NCBI GenBank assembly: GCA_017483805.1
Contig: JAFUUL010000005.1
Coordinates: forward strand, 1 to 50,443
DNA: 50,443 bases
Direction of reading: 5' to 3'
Source: Prevotella sp.
GTDB lineage: Bacteria > Bacteroidota > Bacteroidia > Bacteroidales > Bacteroidaceae
Shown: positions 15,256 through 23,944 of the stretch, piece after piece
Position numbering within the stretch: position 1 is the first letter of the stretch
Layout: each line of letters begins with the position of its first letter
Made by a program: the position numbers and the translations under genes
The notes under the pieces: generated by a model
Databases searched by the model: none
The model's input: the letters and a program-made list of their open reading frames with translations, nothing else
Told to the model about the DNA's origin: nothing

Positions 15256-15462
15256 TTACTCAGCGGCTTCTTCCAGATCCTCAATCAAGTCGCCCACGTC
15301 CTTGCGGTTCAGTTTGATGTTGTGCTTCTTGAGGAAATCGTTCACCGTGTCAGAAATCTTCTCACGGGTGTTGCTGCCCTTGTCGGGTGCAACCAGAATG
15401 CCGATGACTGCGCCTGCGGCTGCTCCGCCGAGGAATGCGCCCAGATAACCTAATCCCTTCAT
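15256..15462 (-). CDS. YtxH domain protein
   Basis: A 68-residue protein with the YtxH pattern: a Gly/Ala-rich membrane helix (GYLGAFLGGAAAGAVIGILVAP, split here as residues 4-25), then PDKGSNTREKI and a charged helical tail ending in an acidic stretch. YtxH proteins are general-stress membrane proteins of unknown mechanism. It is the first gene of a three-gene operon with a -7 box at 15515-15522, giving a leader of about 45 nt. Confidence 0.85.
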   Translation of the reverse strand: MKGLGYLGAFLGGAAAGAVIGILVAPDKGSNTREKISDTVNDFLKKHNIKLNRKDVGDLIEDLEEAAE

Positions 15463-15514
15463 AGTTGTAAGTGTTATATTTGTTGTGGTAATTATTCGTC
15501 TTGCTTTCAGTGAG

Positions 15515-15522
15515 CAAATTTA
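15515..15522 (-). promoter_or_regulatory. -7 box of YtxH operon
   Basis: TAAATTTG on the minus strand, followed by C, fits TAnnTTTGC. Confidence 0.55.
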
Positions 15523-15612
15523 CGCATTTATTCCGATAAAATGAAGAAAAGGGGTGCGATTTTTTGTTAAAATGACGATATTTGGCCCATTTAACAAAGT
15601 TTATGCCCTGTT

Positions 15613-15646
15613 TTTGCCTGTAATTCTCCGATATTTTGTAATTTCG
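15613..15646 (+). promoter_or_regulatory. putative promoter of SPOR-ruvX-def operon
   Basis: -33 TTTG (15613-15616) and a -7-like TAATTTCG (15639-15646) lie about 45 bases before the ATG at 15690. The -7 box is one base off consensus. Confidence 0.5.
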
Positions 15647-15689
15647 CACCAAATTAACGTAAACAGCAAATAATTATTTATACGAAATT

Positions 15690-16199
15690 ATGAAAAAGTA
15701 CATTGTGTTGTGCGCAGGCCTCTGCCTCGCCATGTCGTTCACAGGTTGCAAATCAAGTGAGAGTGCCTACAAGAAGGCCTACGAGAAGGCTCAGGCCCAG
15801 GCTGCCCAGCAGCAGAGCCAGACGCCCGTCCAGCAGACCGAGGTGCCTGTGGTGACTCCCGTGCAGACCGTTCCCTCTACCCAGACTCAGGTGGTCGACA
15901 ATCTCGACAATGTGTCGGTGCGCCAGGAACGTGTGGCCGTGGTCAATGGTTCAGGCCTGAAGAACTACAGCGTGGTGGTGGGCTCGTTCTCTGTGATTGC
16001 CAATGCCGAGGGCCTGCAGCAGCGTCTGCGTAATGCCGGCTACGACGCTCAGATCGTGAAGAACGAGGAGCGTGGCATGTATCGTGTTGTCGCCGCCACA
16101 TTCGACAGCAAGGCCGAGGCTGCTGCCAGCCGCAACAATATCAGCGGTGGTCAGTTCAATCCCAACGGCGACGCCTGGCTGCTCTATTACACTCGCTAA
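15690..16199 (+). CDS. SPOR-domain lipoprotein
   Basis: A 169-residue envelope protein. The signal sequence ends with the lipobox FTGC, so Cys20 should be lipidated. A Gln/Ala/Val/Pro-rich linker (about 35-75) spans to a C-terminal SPOR domain (about 90-169), recognisable from NYSVVVGSFSVIANAEGLQQ and MYRVVAATFDSKAEAAA. SPOR domains bind denuded glycan strands of septal peptidoglycan, so a division-related location is likely. It is first in an operon with ruvX (10-base gap), def and a TPR protein. Confidence 0.88.
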   Translation: MKKYIVLCAGLCLAMSFTGCKSSESAYKKAYEKAQAQAAQQQSQTPVQQTEVPVVTPVQTVPSTQTQVVDNLDNVSVRQERVAVVNGSGLKNYSVVVGSFSVIANAEGLQQRLRNAGYDAQIVKNEERGMYRVVAATFDSKAEAAASRNNISGGQFNPNGDAWLLYYTR

Positions 16200-16209
16200 G
16201 CGATACTGA

Positions 16210-16626
16210 GTGGGACGCATATTGTCGATTGACTACGGACGGAAACGTACCGGACTGGCAGTCACCGATCCTCTTCAAATCATAGCAGGAGGATTGGCGA
16301 CTGTCTCTACATCTGAACTCTTCGATTGGCTGAAGGCCTACATCGCCCGCGAGCCAGTGGAGCGCATCGTGATAGGCGAGCCCCGTCAGCCCAATGGCGA
16401 GCCGAGCGAGAATCTGGCGCGTGTGCAGGAGTTCGTCAATCGCTGGCGGAGGGCAGTGCCCGATGTGCCTATTGAGTTCTACGACGAGCGTTTCACCTCT
16501 GTGCTGGCTCATCAGGCGATGCTTGACGGCGGCCTGAAGAAGAAGGCCCGCCAGAACAAGGCCCTGGTCGACGAGGTCAGTGCCACCATCATCCTCGAGG
16601 ACTATATGCGTTCCCGAAAACAATGA
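16210..16626 (+). CDS. ruvX: RuvX/YqgF RNase H-fold nuclease
   Basis: A 138-residue putative Holliday-junction resolvase/pre-16S rRNA nuclease of the YqgF family. The N-terminal [17 protein letters not shown] carries the first catalytic Asp. The acidic motif [10 protein letters not shown] (about 93-102) and the C-terminal [17 protein letters not shown] carry the others. The start is GTG at 16210, because the encoded GRILSIDYG is the conserved N-terminus and no ATG is available. It lies 10 bases after the SPOR gene stop and 13 before def. Confidence 0.92.
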   Translation: MGRILSIDYGRKRTGLAVTDPLQIIAGGLATVSTSELFDWLKAYIAREPVERIVIGEPRQPNGEPSENLARVQEFVNRWRRAVPDVPIEFYDERFTSVLAHQAMLDGGLKKKARQNKALVDEVSATIILEDYMRSRKQ

Positions 16627-16639
16627 AAAATCGTTATTT

Positions 16640-17200
16640 ATGATACTACCTATTTATATATATGGTCAGCCTGTGTTGCGCAAGGTGTCGGAAGACATCA
16701 CGGCCGATTATCCTGACCTGAAGCAACTGATCAGCGATATGTGGGAGACACTGGCCGAATCGGAAGGCATCGGCCTGGCTGCACCACAGATCGGACGCGA
16801 CATCCGTCTGGTGGTCATCGACCTGGACCCGCTGGCAGAGGATATGCCCGAGTATAAAGGTTTCCGTCAGGTCTACATCAACGCTCATATCGTAGAATAC
16901 GACGAGACGAATACCAGTACGTCGGAGGAAGGCTGTCTGTCGCTGCCTGCCATCCACGAGAAGGTGACGCGCCCCACGCGTATCCGTGTGCAATGGATGG
17001 ATGAAGACTTTGTGGCTCACGACGAGTGGGTGGAAGGCTATCTGGCCCGTGTCATGCAGCACGAGTTTGACCATCTGGATGCCAAGATGTTCATCGACCG
17101 CATCTCGCCCCTGCGCCGCCAACTCATCAAGAGCAAACTGAAGGCGCTCACCCAAGGCCGCTATCGCTGCGGGTATAGGACAAAACCTGTGAAAAGGTAA
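16640..17200 (+). CDS. def: peptide deformylase
   Basis: A 186-residue cytoplasmic metalloenzyme that removes the formyl group from nascent proteins. The three family motifs are present: [10 protein letters not shown] (about 43-52), EEGCLSLP with the metal-ligand Cys, and MQHEFDHLD with the two His ligands and catalytic Glu. I use ATG 16640 ([11 protein letters not shown]); the upstream frame lies inside ruvX. The last codons and the TAA stop fall inside an AAAAGGTAAAA repeat (17191-17230), so the repeat supplies the C-terminus of the protein. Confidence 0.95.
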   Translation: MILPIYIYGQPVLRKVSEDITADYPDLKQLISDMWETLAESEGIGLAAPQIGRDIRLVVIDLDPLAEDMPEYKGFRQVYINAHIVEYDETNTSTSEEGCLSLPAIHEKVTRPTRIRVQWMDEDFVAHDEWVEGYLARVMQHEFDHLDAKMFIDRISPLRRQLIKSKLKALTQGRYRCGYRTKPVKR

Positions 17201-17318
17201 AAAGGTGAAAAGGTAAAAAGGTAAAAGGGGATGTGGAAGGAGAGTCGTGTGCTTCAACCAAAGAGCAAGAGGCTTGGCTGCCTTTTACTTTTTTACCTTT
17301 TTGCTTTTTTACCTTTAA
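17191..17318. repeat. inverted GGTAAAA / TTTTACC repeat pair
   Basis: An A/G-rich array (17191-17230) and its T/C-rich counterpart (17281-17318) face each other across 50 bases and can pair. The second array matches 2853-2890 at 37 of 38 bases. The first contains the def stop codon and ends in AAAAGGGG directly before the TPR-gene ATG; the second encodes that protein's signal-peptide core. Confidence 0.9.
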
Positions 17319-19228
17319 TGGCCCAGTACAACACCGACCGCCTGCTGATGATTGGGCGGTCGGCGCTCTACTATGAGGACTACGTGCTGTCCATCCAGTA
17401 CTTCAATCAGGCCATCTCGGCCAAGCCCTATCTCTATGAGCCCTGGTTCTTCAGGGGCGTGGCCAAATACTACCTCGATGATTACTCTGGGGCCGAAAGC
17501 GACTGCACTGAGGCTATCCAGCGCAATCCCTACGTGGTCAATATCTACGAACTGCGAGGCTTGACGCGCATTCAGCAGAACAAGTTTGCCGAAGCCATCA
17601 ACGACTATACCCGTGCGCTGAAGTACGACCCTCAGAACCGAGGGCTGTGGCACAACCGCGTGCTCTGCCACATTCAGAACAAAGAGTACGATGCAGCCCT
17701 GGCCGAACTCGACACGATGAACAGCCGCTGGAGCCAGTATGCCCGCGCTTACACCATGCGGGCCGATGTCTACATGCAGATGAAAGACACCACCCAGGCT
17801 ATTGAGGCTCTGCACAAGAGTCTTGATATCGATCCCTATGACGGACAGACCTGGGCGGCGCGAAGCATCATCAGTCTGTCGCGCGAAGAGTGGGACAGCG
17901 CAGAGGTGCAACTCGACCACGCCATCCATCTGATGCCCAAGCATGCCGGCTGCTACATCAACCGTGCCCTGGCCCGTTTCAACCGCAACAACCTGCGTGG
18001 GGCCATGGCCGACTATGACATGGCACTAGACCTGGAGCCCAACAACTTCCTGGGACACTACAACCGCGGTCTGCTCCGTGCACAGGTGGGCGACGACAAC
18101 CGCGCCATCACCGACTTCGACTTTGTGCTTCGCCTGGAACCTGACAACATGATGGCCCTCTTCAACCGCGCCGTGCTGCTCGACAAGACGGGTGACCTGC
18201 AAGGAGCCATCCGCGACTATACCAAGGTCATCGACGAGTATCCCAACTTCTGGACAGGTCTGGAGTTTCGTGCCGCCTGCTATCGTCGGCTGGGGATGAC
18301 GGCCAAGGCCGAGAAAGACGAGTTCACCGTCTATCGGGCCCGTCTCTACAAGCACCTCTACGGCACTCAGCCGCGCCTCAATCCCAACCAGATTCGCAAG
18401 CGCAGCGACGAGGATATGGACAAATACAACCAACTGGTCGTGGAGGACGAGCAGGAGCCATACCGCGAGTATGAGAACGACTATCGTGGCCGCGTGCAGG
18501 ACCATAAGGTGGAACTGGAGTTCCTGCCGATGTTCGCTTTGTCGTTTGAGGCTCAGAAGGGTGAAGTCAGGTCCGGCCAGCCTTTCGACCGCTTGATAGA
18601 CAACCTGAACGACCATCTGCACGCGCGAACCATTTATATTAACAGTGAGCATACTGTTCTCGACGATGCCCGCTCGAAGGCCTATTTCGACTATATCGAC
18701 TCCCTGACCATTGCCATCGACCAGTCGAAAGTCACCCGCCAGGCTGCCGACCTGCTGATGCTCAGGGCGATTGCCCTCTCCACCATTCGAAACTTCGATG
18801 GTGCCATCGACGACTTGAGCACCTATCTGCAGATAGACTCTTCGTCGGTGGTAGCCCTCTGGCAACGTGCCGCATGCCAGGCCCGCATCAATCAGTTCCA
18901 GGCCTCAGAGGGTACAAATGTCGAGTTGCAGATTGCCAATGTGATGGGTGACCTGAACCATGCACTGGCCTTTAGCCCGACCAACGCCTATCTGCTATAC
19001 AACCGCGGCAACATCAATGCCCAGCGACTGGACTATCAGCATGCCATCGACGACTATACTGCGGCCCTTCAGCAGGAGCCGTCTATGGCCGAGGCCTACT
19101 ACAACCGAGGCATCTGTCGCATCAAACTGAATCAACAGGCCGAAGGCATCGGCGATCTGTCGAAGGCTGGTGAACTGGGACTATACACGGCATATAGTCT
19201 CATCAAGAAATATCGCCCTGCCAAATAA
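17231..19228 (+). CDS. secreted TPR-repeat protein
   Basis: A 665-residue exported protein built of tetratricopeptide repeats. The N-terminus has a basic n-region (MWKESRVLQPKSKR), a hydrophobic core (LGCLLLFYLFAFLPLMA, about 15-31) and a likely cleavage before QYNTD. At least eight TPR units follow to about residue 385 (e.g. YEPWFFRGVAKYYLDDYSGA, NFLGHYNRGLLRAQVGDDN), then a charged linker and a second group from about 490 to the end. Such proteins act as binding scaffolds; the partner is unknown. The signal-peptide core is encoded by a dispersed simple repeat. The ATG at 17231 has AAGGGG directly upstream. It is last in the SPOR-ruvX-def operon. Confidence 0.85.
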   Translation: MWKESRVLQPKSKRLGCLLLFYLFAFLPLMAQYNTDRLLMIGRSALYYEDYVLSIQYFNQAISAKPYLYEPWFFRGVAKYYLDDYSGAESDCTEAIQRNPYVVNIYELRGLTRIQQNKFAEAINDYTRALKYDPQNRGLWHNRVLCHIQNKEYDAALAELDTMNSRWSQYARAYTMRADVYMQMKDTTQAIEALHKSLDIDPYDGQTWAARSIISLSREEWDSAEVQLDHAIHLMPKHAGCYINRALARFNRNNLRGAMADYDMALDLEPNNFLGHYNRGLLRAQVGDDNRAITDFDFVLRLEPDNMMALFNRAVLLDKTGDLQGAIRDYTKVIDEYPNFWTGLEFRAACYRRLGMTAKAEKDEFTVYRARLYKHLYGTQPRLNPNQIRKRSDEDMDKYNQLVVEDEQEPYREYENDYRGRVQDHKVELEFLPMFALSFEAQKGEVRSGQPFDRLIDNLNDHLHARTIYINSEHTVLDDARSKAYFDYIDSLTIAIDQSKVTRQAADLLMLRAIALSTIRNFDGAIDDLSTYLQIDSSSVVALWQRAACQARINQFQASEGTNVELQIANVMGDLNHALAFSPTNAYLLYNRGNINAQRLDYQHAIDDYTAALQQEPSMAEAYYNRGICRIKLNQQAEGIGDLSKAGELGLYTAYSLIKKYRPAK

Positions 19229-19269
19229 CAACGCTCTCCCTCCACTCTCCTGTGACGACGCATAAAAAA

Positions 19270-19298
19270 GAGGCTCAGTAGCCGCTGCTACGAGCCTC
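19270..19298 (-). terminator. terminator of uxaB
   Basis: Stem GAGGCTC-A-GTAGC / GCTAC-GAGCCTC with loop CGCT and one bulged A. On the minus strand it is followed by TTTTTT, so it ends the uxaB transcript; the opposite side lacks a T run. Confidence 0.85.
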
Positions 19299-19344
19299 TC
19301 ACTAACCCCTATGAATAAATGGGGATAAATATTAGAAGGAGGTA

Positions 19345-20787
19345 TTAGAGTATCGTTTTCACGGCCTCCAGCATACCCTTCTGCTGAATCAGGTCGAGAT
19401 ACTGCTTCACCAGAGCGTTCAGACCCTTCACCTTGTTCAGGTCTTCCTGCCAGATGAACTCTGCTGCCAGCACGCCGTCGGTCACCTTCTGTGTGTCGCC
19501 GGTAGCCCACAGGTTCTGCAGCAGTTCGATGATCTTCGGATCGTCGTTGGGGGTAATCTCAGCACCGTCGAAGCGCTTGCCACCCTTGTAGTAGGTGATG
19601 ATGGCAGCCAGACCGAACACCAGGCCCTTAGGCAGTTCGCCCTTGCGCTCCAGGTAGGTCTTCACACCAGGCAGGTCGCGAGCCTGGAACTTGGGGAATG
19701 AGTTCAGCATGATGCTGGTCACCTGATGATCGACGAATGGGTTGTCGAAGCGCTCCAGCACATCGCCGGCAAACTTCTCCAGTTCCTCCATCGGCAGGTC
19801 GAGCGTCTGCATGAGTTCCTCAAACTGTACCTTGTGGATATACTTGCCGATGACCTCGTGGTTGCAAGCGTCGCGCACGATGTTCACACCACTCAGGTAA
19901 GCCACAGGCGAGAGCACGGTGTGAGGACCATTCAGCAGGGTCACCTTACGCTTGTGGTAGGGCTCCTCTGAGGGAACGAACAGCACGTGCAGGCCAGCCT
20001 TGTCGGCAGGGAACTCCTGAGCCACTTCCTTCGGAGCCTCGATGACCCACAGATGGAAGTTCTCGGCCTGTACGACCAGATTGTCACGATAGCCAATCTT
20101 CTCCTGAATCTCGGCAATCTCCTTGCGGGGGAAGCCAGGCACGATGCGGTCAACCAGTGTAGCGTAGACGCCGCAAGACTCCTCGAACCACTTACGGAAG
20201 CCCTCTGGCAACTGCCACAGGTCGATATACTTGCGGATGCAGTCCTTCAGCACGTGGCCATTCAGGAAGATCAGTTCGCAGGGGAAGATGATGAGACCCT
20301 TGGTGGGGTCGCCGTTGAAGGCCTGATAGCGGCGATAAAGCAACTGCACCAACTTGCCAGGATACGACGAAGCGGGTTTGTCGTCCAGTTTGCAGGCGGG
20401 ATCGAAGGCGATACCGGCCTCTGTGGTGTTAGAGATGACGAAACGGATCTCAGGCTGCTCGGCGAGAGCCAGGTAGGCATCGTTCTGTGCGTATGGGTTG
20501 ATGCAGCGGCTGATAACGTCGATACGCTCCAGTGTGTTCACGGGCTTACCGTTCTCGCGGCCCTGCAGGTTGACATGGTACAGGCAGTCCTGGCCGTTCA
20601 ACCAGTCAATCATACCACCGTTCAGCGGCTGCACCACGACAACAGAGCCATTGAAGTTGGTCTTCTGGTCCATGTTCCAGATAATCCAATCTACAAACGC
20701 GCGGAGGAAGTTGCCTTCGCCAAACTGAATAACCTTTTCAGGCATGACGCTCTTTGGAGCGAACTTTTTGTTTAGTGGTTTCAACAT
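19345..20787 (-). CDS. uxaB: tagaturonate reductase
   Basis: An NADH-dependent cytoplasmic oxidoreductase that converts D-tagaturonate to D-altronate in galacturonate catabolism. The 480 residues belong to the polyol-specific long-chain dehydrogenase (mannitol dehydrogenase) superfamily. The N-terminal Rossmann region shows VIQFGEGNFLRAFVDWIIW (about 20-38), and the mid-region signature LNGPHTVLSPVAYLSG contains the catalytic neighbourhood. It lies after uxuB in the same direction but has its own promoter (20834-20865) and terminator, so it can be expressed separately. uxaA and uxaC are not in the window. Confidence 0.9.
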   Translation of the reverse strand: MLKPLNKKFAPKSVMPEKVIQFGEGNFLRAFVDWIIWNMDQKTNFNGSVVVVQPLNGGMIDWLNGQDCLYHVNLQGRENGKPVNTLERIDVISRCINPYAQNDAYLALAEQPEIRFVISNTTEAGIAFDPACKLDDKPASSYPGKLVQLLYRRYQAFNGDPTKGLIIFPCELIFLNGHVLKDCIRKYIDLWQLPEGFRKWFEESCGVYATLVDRIVPGFPRKEIAEIQEKIGYRDNLVVQAENFHLWVIEAPKEVAQEFPADKAGLHVLFVPSEEPYHKRKVTLLNGPHTVLSPVAYLSGVNIVRDACNHEVIGKYIHKVQFEELMQTLDLPMEELEKFAGDVLERFDNPFVDHQVTSIMLNSFPKFQARDLPGVKTYLERKGELPKGLVFGLAAIITYYKGGKRFDGAEITPNDDPKIIELLQNLWATGDTQKVTDGVLAAEFIWQEDLNKVKGLNALVKQYLDLIQQKGMLEAVKTIL

Positions 20788-20833
20788 TGTTTGTTTTGTT
20801 TTAGAATTTAAGTGTTTCGGTTATATTTGAGTG

Positions 20834-20865
20834 CAAAGATACAACAAATTCCCGAAACCTCCAAA
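20834..20865 (-). promoter_or_regulatory. uxaB promoter
   Basis: -7 TATCTTTG (20834-20841) with -33 TTTG (20862-20865) 20 bases upstream, on the minus strand. The leader is about 40 nt. Confidence 0.75.
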
Positions 20866-20882
20866 TTTTTCTCTGTTTTTAT

Positions 20883-22469
20883 CTATCGGGCTGCTACATA
20901 TTTGTGAAGCGTTTGACGGACTGCGCCAGGGGCGGCAAAGAGTTCCTTCACCATACCCTCTATCTGCTGGCCGAGGCCTGCTTCGTAGAGGTCGAGACCA
21001 AAGACATCCTTGCGGCTGTAGAGTGCCTTCAGCGGACTCCAGTCCTGATCGGGCTTGCCCAACTCGAGTGGAGCGACGATGGCCTGCAGTTCTGCCAGCA
21101 TGGGGTCGGGTGAGGGCTCGAAAGGCTTGCCTTGGTCGTCGAGGCCCTTCAGATAGCGGGCATAGCCGGCCAGCACCAGCGGGATGAGCACCAGATTCTG
21201 CATGTCAAGGCCGCGGGCGATGTACTTCTTGATGGTCTCACCGAAGCGGATGGGTAGTTTCTGGCTGGTGTCCATAGCGATGCGCTGGGGAGCGTCGGGC
21301 ATGAAGGGGTTCGGCAGACGCTTGTTCAGCACGGCACCAATGAACTCGTAGGGATTCAGCACGCCGGGGTCGGTGACAACGGGCATAGCCTCGATGTAGC
21401 CAATCTTCTGGATGAACGAGCGCAAGTCGTCATCGGCCATCTCGGCAGAGATGAGCGTGTAGCCCAGCATACAACCGTAGATAGACATGGCCGTATGGAG
21501 CGGGTTCAGGCAGGTGGTCACCTTCATGGTCTCCACCTTGTCGACGATTTCGCGCGTGGTGTAGAGGGCACCGCCCAGGTCGAGTGGGGGACGGCCATTG
21601 GTATAGTTGTCTTCGATGACCAGATACTGCACCTCTTCAGCATTGACGAAGGGAGCGGTAAACGTGTGGCGTGTGGTCTCGATGTAGTTGTTGTCCTCAA
21701 AACCGTCGGCTTCCAGCATTTCCTTCACCTTCTGGTGCGGGCGCGGCGTGATTTTGTCAATCATCGACCAGGGGAAGGTGATCTCCTTCTCATTCTTCAG
21801 GTAGGCAAGGAACGCTGCGGGCACCAGTTCCTCCTTCACCCAACGCTCTGCGTAGGCCATGACACCGGCCTTGACCTTGTCGCCGTTGTGCGAGCAGTTG
21901 TCCATCGACTGTACCGTGAGCGGCAATTCGCCAGCCAGGAAGCGCTCCAGCAGCAGGCGCGTCACCTTGCCCATGGCAAAGACGGGCTCCAGACCACGAG
22001 CCAGGTCATCCTCGTTCCAGGTGTAGCCCTTCTCGGTAATGGTAAACGAAATCATCTGTAGCGAAGGATTGCGGAAAATCTCTACCAGGCGTGTCCAGTC
22101 CTTATCGGCATAATCGGCCTTGAGCACTTCGGTAATCGAGGCGATGACTTTCTTCTCAATGTTGCCGTCGCTCTGCAGTGATACGAGCAGCGACAGGTTG
22201 TTGTAGGGAGCATACGCTTTCTCGCCCACTTCGAAGTCGAAGGTCTCGGCCACGATGACGCCGCGGTCGTATTTGCCTGTGTTTAGGGCGTCGTTGAGGA
22301 TGGCTGCCGGGAAGGCGCGGAAGATGTTGCCACCGCCGAAGTGTACCCATGTGGGCTCCTTGGCGGTCTTCTCGCGTACGGCCTTGATGTCAAACTTGGG
22401 GAGTTGGTAGCCCTTGGCTTCCCACTCTGCGGCATTGAACTGGCCGCTCAGTATATCGTTCAGTTTCAT
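20883..22469 (-). CDS. uxuB: fructuronate reductase (mannitol dehydrogenase family)
   Basis: A 528-residue NAD-dependent enzyme of the mannitol dehydrogenase superfamily, expected to reduce D-fructuronate to D-mannonate. The Rossmann motif WVHFGGGNIFRAFPA is at about residues 41-55, and the C-terminal domain contains LNPLHTAMSIYGCMLGYT with a conserved His. It is longer than uxaB and is the second gene after uxuA, 15 bases apart, which favours UxuB over a mannitol dehydrogenase. The stop codon is 95 bases before the uxaB start and the uxaB promoter sits in that gap. Confidence 0.85.
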   Translation of the reverse strand: MKLNDILSGQFNAAEWEAKGYQLPKFDIKAVREKTAKEPTWVHFGGGNIFRAFPAAILNDALNTGKYDRGVIVAETFDFEVGEKAYAPYNNLSLLVSLQSDGNIEKKVIASITEVLKADYADKDWTRLVEIFRNPSLQMISFTITEKGYTWNEDDLARGLEPVFAMGKVTRLLLERFLAGELPLTVQSMDNCSHNGDKVKAGVMAYAERWVKEELVPAAFLAYLKNEKEITFPWSMIDKITPRPHQKVKEMLEADGFEDNNYIETTRHTFTAPFVNAEEVQYLVIEDNYTNGRPPLDLGGALYTTREIVDKVETMKVTTCLNPLHTAMSIYGCMLGYTLISAEMADDDLRSFIQKIGYIEAMPVVTDPGVLNPYEFIGAVLNKRLPNPFMPDAPQRIAMDTSQKLPIRFGETIKKYIARGLDMQNLVLIPLVLAGYARYLKGLDDQGKPFEPSPDPMLAELQAIVAPLELGKPDQDWSPLKALYSRKDVFGLDLYEAGLGQQIEGMVKELFAAPGAVRQTLHKYVAAR

Positions 22470-22484
22470 CTTTTCCCTTATTTT

Positions 22485-23738
22485 TTAATCGAAGAATCCA
22501 GGTTGTTTGTATTCTATGCCTAATTCGCGGTCGACGGTAGCCAGGATGCCCTGCACCTGACCGAGGGCAAACATACGGCCCAGGAGTGTGTAGCCGGCAT
22601 TGTGACCGTGGCTCGACTCATCCATGATGCCGCCGGGCTGATCGGTGAAGGTCATGCCGTGATCCACACGCATGGGCAGGGCGGGGTTCTCCTTCTCGAA
22701 GATGCGGCACAGTTCAATGAGGTCGGCACGTCCGCCCAGATGGCTGGCCTCGGTGAAGTCGCCGTTGGGGAAGATGTGGCACGAGCGCAGGTGAACGAAG
22801 TGGGTGCGGCTGGCAAATTTCTTGGCCAGTTCCACCACATTGTTATAAGCACCAGCCGACAGCGAACCAGCGCAGAAGGTGAGGCCGTTGTGCTTGTTGG
22901 GCACGGCATCGAGGAACCACTGGATATCCTCTTCGGTGCGGACGATGCGAGGCAGGCCGAGAATCTCGATGGGGGGATCGTCGGGGTGCACGCACATATT
23001 CATATTGCACTCCTCGCAGGTAGGCATAATGGCCTCGAGGAAATATTTCATATTCTCGCGTAACTGCTTCTTGTCGATGCCTTTATACAAGTCGAGGAAC
23101 TCGCGGAACTTCTGTACGGGAGCCTCGTCGTTCTCACTGAAGTTACCACTGACGAATCCCTGAGTCTTGATGACGATGTTCTCTACCAACTTGTGGTCTT
23201 TCTCGGGCGTCATCGTCTTGGCCAGTTCGTCGCACTCGGCCAGCACATTGCGGCCCTCGCCCCAGCCCTCGGGGAACTGGAACTGTGCCCACTCCTCGCG
23301 AGCACCCTCACGCTTCAGAATGTAGATGTCGAAATAGGCAAACTCGGCATAGTTGAAGTAGAGGTTGGTGGCACCATTGGGATTGTTGTGGAACAGGTCA
23401 GTGCGGGCCCAGTCGAGCACGGGCATGAAGTTGTAGCAGATACAATGGATGCCCTCGGCCGAGAGGTTGCGGAGGCTCTCCTTGTAGACCTCAATCTGTT
23501 CGTCGCGGTCAGGGCCGCCATACTTGATGGTCTCTACCACTGGCAAACTCTCAACGACACTCCAGCGCATACCGTAACTCTCAATGTACTCCCTGAGTTC
23601 GCGAATCTTTTCGCGTGTCCATACTTGGCCCAGAGGCACATCGTGCAAGGCTGTGACGATGCCCTCTACTCCGATTTGTTTTAGCATGGCAAGGGTGATC
23701 TTGTCTTTCTTGCCAAACCATCTCCAAGTTCTTTCCAT
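22485..23738 (-). CDS. uxuA: mannonate dehydratase
   Basis: A metal-dependent (Mn2+/Fe2+) cytoplasmic TIM-barrel enzyme that turns D-mannonate into 2-keto-3-deoxygluconate in glucuronate catabolism. The 417 residues show the family start MERTWRWFGKKD, the metal-site region MCVHPDDPP (about 236-244), HLRSCH (about 310) and the C-terminal MRVDHGMTF with its His ligand. ATG 23738 is used; the longer open frame extends over the promoter (-7 box 23786-23793). It is first gene of the uxuA-uxuB unit and diverges from ileS. Confidence 0.93.
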   Translation of the reverse strand: MERTWRWFGKKDKITLAMLKQIGVEGIVTALHDVPLGQVWTREKIRELREYIESYGMRWSVVESLPVVETIKYGGPDRDEQIEVYKESLRNLSAEGIHCICYNFMPVLDWARTDLFHNNPNGATNLYFNYAEFAYFDIYILKREGAREEWAQFQFPEGWGEGRNVLAECDELAKTMTPEKDHKLVENIVIKTQGFVSGNFSENDEAPVQKFREFLDLYKGIDKKQLRENMKYFLEAIMPTCEECNMNMCVHPDDPPIEILGLPRIVRTEEDIQWFLDAVPNKHNGLTFCAGSLSAGAYNNVVELAKKFASRTHFVHLRSCHIFPNGDFTEASHLGGRADLIELCRIFEKENPALPMRVDHGMTFTDQPGGIMDESSHGHNAGYTLLGRMFALGQVQGILATVDRELGIEYKQPGFFD

Positions 23739-23785
23739 AGTTGTTTCTTTGTTCTTGTGAGTAATATTAAATTCAGATTTTGCTG

Positions 23786-23793
23786 CAAAGATA
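23786..23793 (-). promoter_or_regulatory. -7 box of uxuAB
   Basis: TATCTTTG followed by C on the minus strand, about 48 bases upstream of the uxuA start. No convincing -33 box is seen, which fits an activator-dependent promoter. Confidence 0.65.
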
Positions 23794-23871
23794 ATATATT
23801 TTTCCGATATGTTGCTTGGGAAATGATACAAAAATATGTAAAATTGTTCATTATGTTTTTTTTACTATCCT

Positions 23872-23906
23872 TTTGGGGCGTATTCGAAAAAAAATGCTTA
23901 CCTTTG
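23872..23906 (+). promoter_or_regulatory. ileS promoter
   Basis: -33 TTTG (23872-23875) and -7 TACCTTTG (23899-23906) with a 23-base spacer. The leader is about 35 nt. Confidence 0.75.
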
Positions 23907-23944
23907 CACGCTAATAATAAAAACATAGGTAAAGAAATACAGAT

